From: Xestospongia bergquistia
Taxonomy: Eukaryota > Porifera > Demospongiae > Haplosclerida > Petrosiidae
Direction: 5' to 3'
Assembly: GCA_963965975.1 (NCBI GenBank)
Contig: OZ014412.1
Coordinates: forward strand, 15,994,349-16,058,348
DNA length: 64,000 nt
Shown here: in pieces, positions 1-10,919 of the stretch
Numbering within the stretch: position 1 is the first letter of the stretch
Layout of the letters: each line of letters opens with the position of its first letter
Program-made: the position numbers and the translations under genes
Notes under the pieces: generated by a model
What the model was told of the DNA's origin: nothing
What the model saw: the letters and a program-made list of their open reading frames with translations, nothing else
The model's database searches: none

Positions 1-159
1 TTCATTATTGTTCTTTGAGCTAAAATTAAATGAATTTCTTCAAATTCACTTAAACTTTCACTGGACAATCATTTCATCTGATGAGAAGAAAATGAAAATG
101 TTTCTATGGTGCTTGTGTTAAAAACAATTAAAGACTACAATAATTTGCCCACATAAGCC

Positions 160-900
160 TGCCAAACTTGAATGCTTTGCCATTGCACAAATACAAAATA
201 TTCCATGTATTCTGGGATTTTTTCATTTTGAGTTCATACGAGTGCATAAGGTGTGTGCACTCGTCAATATTAAAAAATACAAAAGTTTACTGTTACAATG
301 TCTCTGTATTGCTATCCTGAACTGACTCGGGGATTACCAGATCATAGGTCGACCCACAAGCTATTGCACTGGCTAATAAAATATCCATGCAGTTAGACAT
401 GAGTCAGCAAATAGAAAGAGAGCCTTATATAGCTCAGAGCTTTGTAGTAGTTTACATATAGTGATACTGCTCTGCTTTTCAAGAAAGTTAAAGACATCAA
501 ATAAGTACAAGTACTGAAATATGGAAGAGAACTGTAGTAAAGATGACAATCTAGATTAAGTATCGACATTCATCATGGAAGATTATAAATTTGTACACCA
601 CTTCCAAATGTGAAAAATTGCTTACACAAGTAATTAAAAAAAAAGAAATATTTTATAATCACAAACAATCCCAGTATACAGTATGTAATTACTTCAAAAT
701 GAACTGACGACATATAGGGTATTGTCATAATTACCACACCCTCGAACGATGGCCCATTTCTGATTATAATAAAAATTGTAAACTCAACATTCAGCATACT
801 ACCACATGGGATTGACCCTCTCAAAGTCTGTATGATCTAAGATTTCTAATCATACCAAAAACAAGTCACCATCATCTCAGAGATATAAAAAAATACAATC
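160..900. repeat. Diverged dispersed repeat A, copy 1
   Basis: This block resembles 2,655-3,370, with scattered substitutions and small indels, about 2.45 kb away. A related shorter copy covers part of 39,050-39,320, matching 846-1,110. It includes a 9-bp-arm hairpin around 238-264 (ACGAGTGCA ... TGCACTCGT). I see no protein family in any frame; short open frames here are incidental. Confidence 0.75.
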
Positions 901-1410
901 CAAAACTTAATGATTTTATCTCGTCTAATGGACAATTCACTTTTGAAAGATTCATAACACACATGGAATATATCATTGAAATTTCATCTATAAATTTATA
1001 GAACTATTCAAATCTCGAAACTATTTTTCTTTTATGAGAAAAATGAAGGTGGAAAGCATGTTTGTGTTTCCTGCATGGAAAAGGTTAATAATTAAAAAGT
1101 CAAGATCTGATCAACTCAGATGTAGTTGCAATTACTATATTATTGTGAAAGGGGCCCCTAATTAAAATTTCAAAAGCATAAAAAATTTTAAAAAATAAAA
1201 TTCTATGTACAAAAAAATTAAATGTAATTTTTTTCTTTTCTATATTTCTTAGGTCTTGTAGTTAGTGTGTGTCTGTGTGTGTGTCTGTGTGTAGTGTAGT
1301 TGTAATTAGTATATGATTGTGAAAGGGGCCCCTAATTAAAATTTCAAAATATAAAAAGTTTAAAAAAATTAGACCATTCAGCTCCCCTTCCTATCATTAA
1401 TATATGTGCT

Positions 1411-2582
1411 AAGTACATTTACTAGCAGCCTATTTGTTAAAAGTGCTTATAAAGTACTTTAAAGCACTAAACCTATAATGTGATTAAGCACAGGCATAAA
1501 TGCTTATACATAACAAATGCTTGTAAGCACATCCAAGCACTCCAAAAAATGTGCTTAAGCACAAGCACTCAAGTGCTTTCCCCATGTCTGTCCCTGACAG
1601 AATTTGAAAAAAATATGTGAATACATTTTATACTGTAAAAGAACAGCATTTAGTTGGTGATACAGCCCACCAGGAAAACTTAAAACTCAAGGTGTTCACT
1701 CAACTTACTCAAGTTTTATTAACTTGATTAATAGTTGAACTTCTACTGCTGGATGTAAATGCAAAGAGCTGTTGAAAATCATGTTGTGTATACTCCATCT
1801 AACAAGATTCAAAAAGTGTACTGCAAATTCAATCAATGCTATAGCACTCATTATCATCGTGGTCCTTTTTGAGCTAAAATTATGTAAATTCACTGAAACT
1901 TGATTAAATTAATGACATCAAATGAAAAAAAAAATTCGATCAAATGTTTTTATGGTGTTTGTGTTATTAAAAATTAGAATAATTTGCCCACGTAAGTCCA
2001 CAATTTACTTGCAGCCTATTTGTTAAAAGTGCTTATAAAGTACTTTAAAGCACTAAACCTATAATGTGATTAAGCACAAGCATAAATGCTTATACGTAAC
2101 AAATGCTTGTAAGCACCTCCAAGTACTCCAAAAAATGTGCTTAAGCACAAGCACTCAAGTGCTTTCCCCATGTCTGTCCCTGACAGAATTTGAAAAAAAT
2201 ATGTGAATACATTTTATGCTGTAAAAGAACAGCATTTAGTTGGTGATACTGCCCACCCGGAAAACTTAAAACTCAAGGTGTTCACTCAACTTACTCAAGT
2301 TTTATTAACTTGATTAATAGTTGAACTTCTACTGCTGGATGTAAATGCAAAGAGCTGTTGAAAATCATGTTGTGTATACTCCATCTAACAAGATTCAAAC
2401 AGTGTACTGCAAATTCAATCAATGCTATAGCACTCATTATCATCGTGGTCCTTTTTGAGCTAAAATTATGTAAATTCACTGAAACTTGATTACATCAAAA
2501 TAATGACATCAAATGAAAAAGAAAATTTCGATCAAAATGTTTTTATGGTGTTTGTGTTACTAAAAATTAGAATAATTTGCCC
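1411..2582. repeat. Tandem duplication of a 586-bp repeat B
   Basis: Two units of 586 bp lie head to tail (about 1,411-1,996 and 1,997-2,582) and differ at a few positions. Each contains several inverted GTGCTT/AAGCAC words and the motif TGTCTGTCCCTGACAG. A more diverged relative is at 38,380-38,960. The block sits between the two A repeats, so the layout is A-B-B-A. I see no coding potential. Confidence 0.8.
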
Positions 2583-2654
2583 ACGTAAGTCCACAATACT
2601 TGCTATGGTATGAAAATTTTACATGTAAAAATATTTCATTTCAATTAAACAAGA

Positions 2655-3370
2655 AACATTATCGAATGTTTTGCCATTGCACAAATATAAAATACTACAT
2701 GTATTCTGTGATTTTTTTCATTTTGAGTTCATACGAGTGCATAAGGTATTTAAAAAAAATACAAATGTTTACTGTAACAATGTCTCTATATTGCTACCCT
2801 GAACTGACTCAGGAATTACCAGATCATATGTCGACCCATAAGCTATTGCACTGGCTAATAGAGTATCCAGTTAGGCAGCAAATAAGAGAGCCTTATATAG
2901 CTCAGAGCTTTGTGGTAGTTTACATATAGTGATACTGCTCCGCTTTACAAGAAAGTTAAAGACATCAAATAAGTACAAGTACTGAAATATGGAAGAGAAC
3001 TGTAGTGAAGATGACTAGATCAAGTATCGACATTCATCATTGAAGATTATAAATTTGTACACCCCTTCCAAATATGAAAAATTGCTTACACGAGTAATTA
3101 AAAAAAAGAAATATTTTATAATCACAAACAATCCCAGTATACAGTATGTAATTGCTTCAAAGTGAACTGACGACATATAGGGTGTTGTCATAATTACCAC
3201 ACCCTCGAACGGTGGCCCATTTCTGATTATAATAAAAATTATAAACTCAACATTCAGCATACTACCACATGGGATTGACCCTCTCAAAGTCTGCATGATC
3301 TAGGCTTTCTAATCATACCAAAAAGAAGTCACCATCATCTCAGAGATATAAAAAAATACAATCCAAAACT
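2655..3370. repeat. Diverged dispersed repeat A, copy 2
   Basis: This is the second copy of the repeat at 160-900, in direct orientation. Together the copies bracket the 586-bp tandem pair. They could be long direct ends of an old element or plain dispersed copies. No TG...CA ends or target-site duplication were found. Confidence 0.7.
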
Positions 3371-3843
3371 TAATTTTATCTCATCTAATGGAAAGCATTG
3401 TGATAAGACCTTTCAACACAATCCAGTCTATCAAGACACGTTAAAGCTGTTCATGAGGTAGACAGTGGCTCAGTCTTTGATATGATCATATTATGTACTA
3501 ACTGCACTATATATGATGCATGACAAAATAATTTTGATGGGTCAGCTAAGTAGGGAAGGATGAGGTGACACACAGTGAATTTTCAGTATCTTTTTTTTTT
3601 TACCGCATGGTGTACAGAAACACCTGCCAGCAAACTTGGACTGGAACTAGAACTCAGTAAATTTCTAAGTCAGTGACTTAAGAATTTCATCTATCATTTT
3701 CATATTCATTAGATTTCTGAATCGAAAGGATCTGATATCTCACCTAAATAGTTCTCATAATAAGAATATTGTGTTGGAAGAGCATAATTTTGAAAGTTTT
3801 TCTCTATTTCTTGATTGGAAACTTGCTGAAGAGGAAAAAAGAT

Positions 3844-4726
3844 GCATTTGGACCATTAAAGCCTTCATGGAGGCAGGTAGTTTTTAGTGGATAATCCGGG
3901 CAAGGTAGTCACAAGATTCACCTTTTCAAAACTATTTAGTGAGGCATGGGCATGTGCGATGATGATGAAAAATATTCAAGCTGGATTCAAATATACAGGA
4001 ATCTACCCCTTGAACAGGGATGCTATTGTTCCATCAAGAAAAGATGCCACAAGCACACTTGCACAGCGCACAGGACTGAAATTTATACCACTATATAGCC
4101 CTGCACGATGATACAGGCCTCCCATTTACTCAAGAAGCTGTATTCACAGAAGAGGAAGAATCAAGATTTCAAAAAAGGTTTCAAGAAGGTTATGATATTA
4201 CTTCTGATGATTGTTATAACCAATGGAAAAAAAAGCATCAATCAAGTAATGATGGTAGTGGATTCGTTGATCAAGAGCTTGATTTGAGTTGCCAATTCTC
4301 CCACAATGACACAGTTGCTAATGATGCCAACACTCGTATGTTTTATCAATACCGACATTACCCACCAGATTCTAGATACCCATATTACCCACAAGACACT
4401 CTTCCATATTTTCCATTTTTTGTGCCAGCATTTGATCCTCGTTTTCAAAGTTGTCCTTCCACTGCAAGTGCTGAAAGTAATACATATCCTTTTGTCTGTC
4501 ATCCTCCTGAACAACCTTTGCAATCTGCAGTTCTTCAAAAATCATCCATTTTTTCAAAGATTTTAGAAGAAGAAAGATCATTACCCTTTTGTAAGCTTCC
4601 AGTTATACCACAAAAGAAGTCTGGAAAAGTCTTAACAAGTGCAGAGAATCGTATGGCAATTGAAGAAAAAGAGAAAAGGAAATTAGAAGAAATGAGAAGG
4701 AAGGAAGAAAAAAAAAGAAAAAAGAA
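3844..4726 (+). pseudogene. Pogo/Tigger-type DDE transposase C-terminal remnant
   Basis: Three successive frames carry the C-terminal signature of pogo/Tigger/jerky-type transposases (DDE_1 superfamily). An FGPLK...SW motif starts at 3,847. From about 3,887 the frame reads NPGKVVTRFTFSKLFSEAW, then GFKYTGIYPLNRDA and PLYSPAR, ending at a stop at 4,109. From 4,107 the next frame carries an EEGYD-like motif (QEGYD), a Pro/Tyr-rich linker and a basic tail (LTSAENRMAIEEKEKRK). Frameshifts separate these parts and no catalytic DDE core is visible upstream, so the copy is truncated and dead as a transposase. The last part stays open and ends at a consensus donor (GTAAGT at 4,727). It would need a one-base change, probably in the A-run near 4,708-4,723, to join the downstream phase-1 exons. 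It lies directly upstream of the PHD-finger exons. Confidence 0.75.
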
Positions 4727-4850
4727 GTAAGTATATACATAGATACTGCAACTTACACATTGTTACTTTGATTAGATCAAGCTAGGATAGCTCAGTTAAA
4801 AAAAAGTGAGAATGACATACCCAAATTTTGATTCCTCAATATTGTTATAG

Positions 4851-5141
4851 AAAGTTCTTGCTCTAAAAAGTCCTGTACTGGTTCAGCCCCTATTAGCAGT
4901 TCTCAATCTACATCAAACGATCCCACTGAAGGTAGGTATTTGCATAATTTCATCTTAAATCTAGCACCTTTTCAACCAGTATCAATGATGGTACTGTTAT
5001 ATTATACTGTGGTTATAGGTTGCTCATTGTTTACAATGCCTGAAGAACTAGAGAACAGTTTAAATGAAGGTATAGTGTTAATTTAATGAATTAGTTTATA
5101 TACCACATCAGGTGCTGCAGGTATCTCCAAGTCTCCAATAG
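4851..5141 (+). CDS. Three phase-1 linker exons upstream of the exon array
   Basis: Three short exons are bounded by AG acceptors and GT donors: 4,851-4,931 (81 bases), 5,019-5,069 (51 bases) and 5,121-5,141 (21 bases). All enter and leave in phase 1, so any can be skipped without changing frame. They encode a Ser/Thr/Cys-rich segment (SSCSKKSCTGSAPISSSQ), a short acidic piece (GCSLFTMPEELENSLNE) and a piece ending KSPI. The KSPI end matches the end of each exon in the array that follows, so this 21-base exon may be a truncated founder of the array. They appear to link the transposase tail to the PHD exon. Splicing is predicted from sites and phase only. Confidence 0.55.
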
Positions 5142-5190
5142 GTTAGTTTGTCTGTTATCCTCTATATTATCCATTGGTATAATAATCTAG

Positions 5191-6306
5191 CCTCTAGTAT
5201 TCAATCTCGGACATATTCTCGGTCTCAAACGTCAAACACTGTCAAGTCTCCAATAGGTCAGTTTGTCTGTTATCTTTATATTATTCATTGTTATAATAAT
5301 CTAGCCTCTAGTACTCAATCTCAGACACGTTCTCGGTCTCAAAAGACAACCACTGTCAAGTCTCCAATAGGTCAGTTTGTCTGTTATCTTTTCTATTATT
5401 CATTGTTATAATAATCTAGCCTCTAGTACTAGGTTAGGGACATGTTCTCACTCTCAAAAGACAACTACTGTCAAGTCTCCTATAGGTCAGTTTGTCTGTT
5501 ATCTTTTCTATTATTCATTGTTATAATAATCTAGCCTCTAGTACTAGGTTAGGGACATATTCTCAGTCTCAAAAGACAACCACTGTCAAGTCTCCTATAG
5601 GTCAGTTTGTCTGTTATCTTTTATATTATTCATTCTTATAATAATCTAGCCTCTAGTACTCAATCTCGGACACTTCTTGGTCTCAAAAGGCAACCTCTAT
5701 CAAGTCTCCAATAGGTCAGTTTTTCTGTTATCTTTTTTGTTATTCATTGTTATAATAATCTAGCCTCTAGTACTCAATCTCAAACACGTTCTCGGTCTCA
5801 AAAGACAACCACTGTCAAGTCTCCTATAGGTCAGTTTGTCTGTTATCTTTTCTATTATTCATTGTTATAATAATCTAGCCTCTAGTACTAGGTTAGGGAC
5901 ATGTTCTCAGTCTCAAAAGACAACCACTGTCAAGTCTCCTATAGGTCAGTTTGTCTGTTATCTTTTCTATTATTCATTGTTATAATAATCTAGCCTCTAG
6001 TACTCAATCTCCGACACATTTTCGGTCTCAAAAGACAACCACTGTCAAATCTCCTATAGGTCAGTTTGTCTATTTCTTTTATATTATTCACTGTTATAAT
6101 AATATAGCCTCTGGCACTCAATCTCGGAAACTTTCTCAGTCTCAAAAGGCAACCTCTGTCAAGTCTTCAATAGGTCAGTTTATCTGTTATCTTCTATATT
6201 ATTTATAGTTATGATAATCTAGCCCCTAGTACTCAGTCTCTGACACATTCTCAGTTTCAGACAAGTTCTGAATTTCAAATGACAACCATTGTTGAGTCTC
6301 CAATAG
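5191..6306 (+). repeat. Tandem array of ten exon-intron modules
   Basis: Ten modules repeat every 114 or 115 bases. Each has a putative exon that follows ATCTAG (or a variant) and ends ...ATAG before GTCAGT, then an intron of about 48 bases. Exons are 5,191-5,256, 5,305-5,370, 5,420-5,485, 5,535-5,600, 5,650-5,714, 5,764-5,829, 5,879-5,944, 5,994-6,059, 6,108-6,173 and 6,223-6,306. Eight are 66 bases, the last is 84, and all of these are phase 1 to phase 1. The fifth is 65 bases and would shift the frame. A typical peptide is SSTQSQTRSRSQKTTTVKSP, rich in Ser, Thr, Gln and Arg-Ser. Variants replace the middle with TRLGTCSHSQ. Any number of in-phase exons could be included. Confidence 0.75.
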
Positions 6307-6353
6307 GTATTTATAACACATATATTGCTCACTTGCAATAATATTTAATGTAG

Positions 6354-6529
6354 AAAAGTACTGCATTTGCAGGCAGGAGGAGTTTGGCAGAATGATTTAT
6401 TGTGACAATGCAAATTGCTCAATTGGCTGGTGGCATTTTGAATGCGCTAATCTTAAGAGAAAACCAAGAGGGACTTGGTATTGTTCTCTATGTGATAATG
6501 TATCTAAACTAGATGAACCAAACTCGTGA
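6354..6529 (+). CDS. Terminal exon encoding an ING-like PHD finger
   Basis: A 176-base exon follows a TAG acceptor and enters in phase 1, matching the last exon of the array after a 47-base intron. It encodes a complete C4HC3 zinc finger in about 50 residues: YCIC, then GRMIYCDNANC, WWHFEC and WYCSLC, then a short tail and a TGA stop. An AATAAA lies 10 bases after the stop (6,539). Spacing and residues (YC.C, G.MI.CDN..C, W.HF.C, KP.G.WYC..C) closely resemble PHD fingers of ING proteins, which read trimethylated lysine 4 of histone H3. The aromatic and Met positions used for that are present. No ING N-terminal domain is seen. Upstream exons connect it to a transposase tail, so it may be the C-terminus of a transposon-derived protein. 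The domain call is firm; the full gene model is inferred. Confidence 0.8.
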
Positions 6530-7937
6530 TTGTCATTTAATAAACTTTCAATTGACCACCTGAAAAACTGAGTACATGTTACCATATATCCTTGCATAAT
6601 GTAACACCTTGTCAGTTGTCATTGAACCTTTTAACAGCCTCAACTTTATTATAATATACATTACCTACCTATATGTGTTAGTGAATAATCATGGCCACAC
6701 CTATTCAGCTGATTTCCTGAACAACTTGTTTTCAGATAATAAAGTTTGAATTGTATGACTTTTATAGTTCACACATTACTTGATAAAAATAGCCATAGCT
6801 TATGACTGTAGACAATATATTTAGATTATGAGACTATTATAAATAGATCAATCAATAATAATAATGAATAAAATTACCTATAAGAGGAACTTATTAGTAA
6901 TCAGCCATTATCAGGTATTATTCAGAATTTGAAAAATTAGTAAATATAATTTCGTTATTAATAGATTGCAGTTACAGATAGTGAAACACAATAAGTTCTG
7001 AACCAATAATTCAGTAATCATTTAAAAGCAATCACATCTAAATGCGTGCCCAGAAAAGCACCTTCAAGCGTGGACGATTTTATCAACCACACCTACTCAA
7101 CTAATTTTTGTCGAGAAACTCTCGGTTAACAGAAAGTAGAACTTTGAGTATACTGTTGTAGCTCAATCATTACTTGATAGCAACGACCATAGTTCTCTTG
7201 CTCAGCTTTGTTCTTCAAGGAGTTTGAGGAACTGGATGAATTTACATGATACTTGTCCGCACACCCATGCTTTCGATTTTTTTTTTGAAAAGACTGTCGC
7301 TGCTCAGAGGAGCTTTCTGAATCTTTTATAATTCCTTAAATGTGTTTTGATAACAGCGAAATTCATTTCAGTATTTTAGAAATGCCAATTCTCTTGGTAG
7401 TTTATCCTGCTAGATGCGGCCGAAAGTGATATGTCCGTTCTTATGTAATTTACTCTATACATTAGTTGTTGTCCATGTGGATGTATTATTGTTGTTGTTG
7501 TTGTTGTTGCAATATGTTTTTGTTTCATTATGTATTTATGAGTTCTTCTAGTACTATAATGGAACACTTTGATTTGATTAGAGCATAGATAGTAGAGTAG
7601 AAGGATTGGAAACTCAATTAACACTTCCTGTCTACAGTACTAGTTTGATGGAAAGGTGTGAATTTAATATACTTCACAAAGTTATACAGGCGTATCCCCG
7701 TACACAGGTGGTTCGGGTAAGGTAGCTTTTAGACAGTAGACCCTATAAACCCAGCCCAAACTTAGTCCACACCTCCAAAGCGATGAATCTCATCACTCAA
7801 ATGTTAATAATTATGTATACTAGCAATCATTGAGCCCCACCCAAGTTTGTGACATTAATGAATTTTAATTAATCCTTCTGCAGGTGCATTCACTTTTGAC
7901 ACTTTCGAATTTCTTTTGTTTCTTCCTTTCTTCGAGC
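6530..7937. other. Intergenic region without a recognised gene
   Basis: This is AT-rich sequence with a (TTG)n microsatellite at about 7,490-7,512. Short open frames on both strands show no family motif. The region ends at the start of a small spliced gene. Confidence 0.5.
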
Positions 7938-9461
7938 ATGATGTGGGACGATAAAGATGTCAAAGAAACTGTAGAGTTCTCGATAGGTAAGTGAATGAAA
8001 TTGTATGAATAAATGGATTGTTGCACCACTGATTGGACATAACAGTACATCAATTCTCTAAATAATGTGAGTGCTTCAGTTTCACAATCTTTTTGCATAG
8101 TAGTTACACAGGTAGGCAAAGAAGAATGTTTATCAGGTTGATCCAGTATCGTTAGGATCATCAGATGAGACGTCGAGTTTGTCCTCAGATCATGTGCTAA
8201 TAATAATTAACTCCATTAATGTGTCTATAGGTGAGTCTTTCATTTAAAATGGTATTTATTACCACACACAAACACACACACACACGCACAAAGATAGCAG
8301 GGCAGTTAGTCTCTTGATGTCATGGTGCTGCTATGGACTTATGTATACGCTATAGACTTATGTATATATATGATATAGCGTGCAATAAGGGTGATAATAT
8401 ATGCATTCTTCTAGATAAAAAAGACAACAACATAAAAGGGAACTACATCCGTCATGAAGACTTTCTCTTTTTATTAACAATTTATTAGAAATGAGAAATT
8501 TAATACATCAAAGTTTACATTCAAACAGATTGATAAAAGGACACTTATTTCATTCACATGAGACAATTCAAATACATGTCATAATGGTTATGCTAAAATC
8601 TTCAAATTTGAGTCTTAATTCAGGTGAATTGTATCAGTAAATATCTCTCAGTCTCTCTCAATAGTCATTAGTTGTTGTACATTAATAACTTGATAGTTTC
8701 ATGTCCTTGAATCAAATTATCTAATACTTCACTGATTGTTCACTATAAACTTTTATCAACCATTCATCTCTTCATTTATCTTCTTCTAGTACTCACTTAT
8801 TTCATTCACATGAGACAATTCAAATAGATGTCATATGGTTATGATAAAATCTTCATATCAGTGTATGTTCTAGGCATGGGGTCAAATACATTAAATAGTA
8901 TTTAAATACAAATACAAATACTCTCAAAACATGAAATACAAATACAAATACTTCTAGTAGGAATGTATTTCAAATGCAAATACAAATACTTTGAAAAGTA
9001 TTTAAATACTTTCCAAATACTTCTTTGTACTATCCCAGAACATCACCATTATTTGCTTTTACATGTAATGAACTAATTATTACAATTTATTGATTGTATC
9101 TAATAAACATAAGTTCTTCAAATGTTTTGTCAGTTAGGTGATATCATCAGGGTGAAAAACGTTTCCTGCTATGCTAATAGTCTTTCCATAGAAACAAACA
9201 ATTTAAAAAAGAGTATTTGGAGATTTCACAAAGTATTTCAAATACAAATACAAATACTTCCTGTTTCAAAACTTCAAAATACAAATACAAATACAAATAC
9301 TCAAAAAAGTATTTAAATACAGCTAAATACAAATATTTATGTATTTGACCCCAAGCCTGGTATGTTCATTAGTTTATTATGATGTTTATTGTTCTGTTAC
9401 AGGTATACTAACCCCACCACCACAGAGGCGCCGTCACTCTACAGATCATAAGTTTCAGTAA
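7938..9461 (+). CDS. Small spliced ORF (paralogue A), possibly truncated
   Basis: Three exons join in frame: 7,938-7,986 (starts ATGATGTGGGAC, donor GTAAGT), 8,147-8,230 (donor GTGAGT) and 9,403-9,461. They encode 63 residues: an acidic start (MMWDDKDVKETVEF), a Ser-rich and Ile-rich middle, and a basic end (TPPPQRRRHSTDHKFQ). The last exon is paralogous to exon 2 of the gene at 17,045, but its expected donor reads ATAAGT (9,448) instead of GTAAGT, so translation stops at TAA 14 bases later. Downstream homologues of exons 3 and 4 remain at 9,500-9,532 and from 9,568, the latter also with a lost donor. Intron 2 carries a MITE. It may be a decaying duplicate. Function unknown. Confidence 0.4.
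8450..8870. repeat. Pair of ~70-bp direct repeats
   Basis: A segment with CTTATTTCATTCACATGAGA at about 8,545 recurs at about 8,797, some 252 bases later, with a few differences. Both lie in the intron of the small gene, before the MITE. Function unknown. Confidence 0.55.
8871..9359. mobile_element. hAT-type MITE with 8-bp target-site duplication
   Basis: This is a 489-bp element with terminal inverted repeats: TAGGCATGGGGTCAAATACA at the left, and the right end reads CAGGCTTGGGGTCAAATACA on the other strand. It is flanked by the 8-bp direct repeat GTATGTTC (8,863-8,870 and 9,360-9,367), as expected for hAT transposition. The interior is mostly AAATAC/GTATTT hexamer repeats and has no transposase, so it is non-autonomous. 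The paralogous site at about 17,120 has the flanking sequence without the element. Confidence 0.8.
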
Positions 9462-9954
9462 TTGAACGCGATATATAAATTATGTTTTTTTGCCTATAGC
9501 TCCTGGTGCACAATTGAAGAGGCCCAGGACGGGTAAGTTGCTGTAGTTAGTGTGTGTTTCTTTATAGACGGAAATCCCAAAGAGGGAGGGGGCCTTCCTC
9601 TGATAAGCCATATTAAACTTATACTATAGTAGTAGTTGATATTGTGTGTGAGTTGTTGGCATTGTCTGTTGTGTTGTAACACAATTTAAACATGTTTGTA
9701 TGATATATTGTGTAGGGTGTGTAATCTTTACAATACAATTTTTATTACTCACTATAGTTTTATCAATGGGCATGCTCAATACATACACATGTTTACTTTT
9801 GCAATAGTTAATAAAACACTATCATATCATGATAGCTAAAAAACTATCGCGATATATTCACTATCTATACTATTGCCCAGGCCTAATATATATATATATA
9901 TAATTTCAAATTGTCCCAAAATATCCTCTTTTGACTTCACCTACTCCTCCTCCA
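9000..9954. repeat. Segmental duplication, copy A
   Basis: About 950 bp match 15,187-16,139 at an offset near 6,188 with few differences. The left breakpoint lies inside the MITE; the right one lies in a Pro-codon run (CCTACTCCTCCTCC). The block contains the 3' part of the MITE, three short exons or exon relics, and an AT-rich segment (about 9,765-9,905) with inverted motifs such as TATCATATCATGATAG. Confidence 0.85.
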
Positions 9955-10050
9955 TACCCTAGATATTAGTATATATATTAAATGTATTATATATCTCTTT
10001 AGAATGCATTCTGTATTTTCAATTATAACATTGGTTTCTTCACTTTTGTG

Positions 10051-10356
10051 ATGGGTAAGTTCAAATATATCATCATGTAATCTATTTCTTTAGTAGTCTT
10101 TGCATATGTTGGTGGTATATACTTCTTTCTCTCTGCTGTTGCTAACTTTTGTGTGCGTGCTTTAAGACTTCTTGCTCGTATAATGATAAAATTTATGCAT
10201 CGTAAAACTCACCCTCATATTGAACGATTTAAAACATATTCTTTTAAAAAGAAAAGATGTCAAGAGACTGATCAAGACACAGATGATACTGAGGAAGAAC
10301 AAGGTTTACTTCAAAATGAATATACAGTCAATGATGATGCTTCTTTAACAAATTAA
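10051..10356 (+). CDS. Two-exon small membrane protein (88 aa), novel
   Basis: Exon 1 is ATG plus one base (10,051-10,054) before a GTAAGT donor. A 39-base intron ends in TTTCTTTAG and exon 2 is 10,094-10,356. The joined frame encodes 88 residues with one hydrophobic segment near the N-terminus (VFAYVGGIYFFLSAVANF, about residues 3-20). A basic stretch follows (MIKFMHRKTHPHIERF), then an acidic tail (DQDTDDTEEEQG). This suggests a single-pass membrane protein with a cytosolic tail by the positive-inside rule. I recognise no family. The very short first coding exon is inferred from phase and splice consensus. Confidence 0.42.
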
Positions 10357-10919
10357 TTATATTTATAAATATATTTAACTATATTTAATAATAATAATAT
10401 GTTTATATTCATTTGACATGTTATATTGATAAATGTGTTTAACTTAATACTAAAAAATACATTTTATAAATGGAATGAATAGTTCAAATATCCTCAACAT
10501 AAGAATTAACCTTAAAATTGCTGGTGAAACAATTCTTATTTTTGTGAACTACAGCTGTCATATATATATACATATATATTTTGCCAATGGCTCATTTTTA
10601 ACCCCTCAGTTTCATAACCTACAGTAATATAATCGTTATTAACAATTGAGTGTAGCTGTGGCAATCCCTACATTCCAGATGTGAAGTAAAGCAGGAATAA
10701 AAAGGAGGAATTTAAGCAGAGATTAATAGAGGAGAAGTTAATGGTGGAGTCATTAAAACAGGAAATAGTAGATGAGAAACTAAAGGATGATGAATTAAAG
10801 CAATAATTAAGGAAGGAATTAAAGCTGAGATTAAATGAATAGAATGTTTGAATGCTTTCCATTTATCACCCAAAGCATTAACAGTTAATGAAGATTTGAC
10901 AAGAGAAGGACAGTGCTAC
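10357..10919. other. Intergenic, with a decayed coiled-coil-like stretch
   Basis: The plus strand at about 10,675-10,830 reads as a Lys/Glu-rich helix (KEEFKQRLIEEKLMVESLKQ) interrupted by stops, probably an exon relic or low-complexity sequence. The rest is AT-rich with TA runs near 10,560. Confidence 0.35.

Noticed and set aside
573..824. Minus-strand frames in the repeats at 573-824 and 3,015-3,296
   Set aside because: Related frames occur because the underlying repeat is duplicated. No domain, and no frame conservation beyond nucleotide similarity.
3361..3450. C2H2-like plus-strand peptide (GKHCDKTFQHNP)
   Set aside because: Only one half of a finger is visible and it is followed by a stop. 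Chance resemblance is likely.
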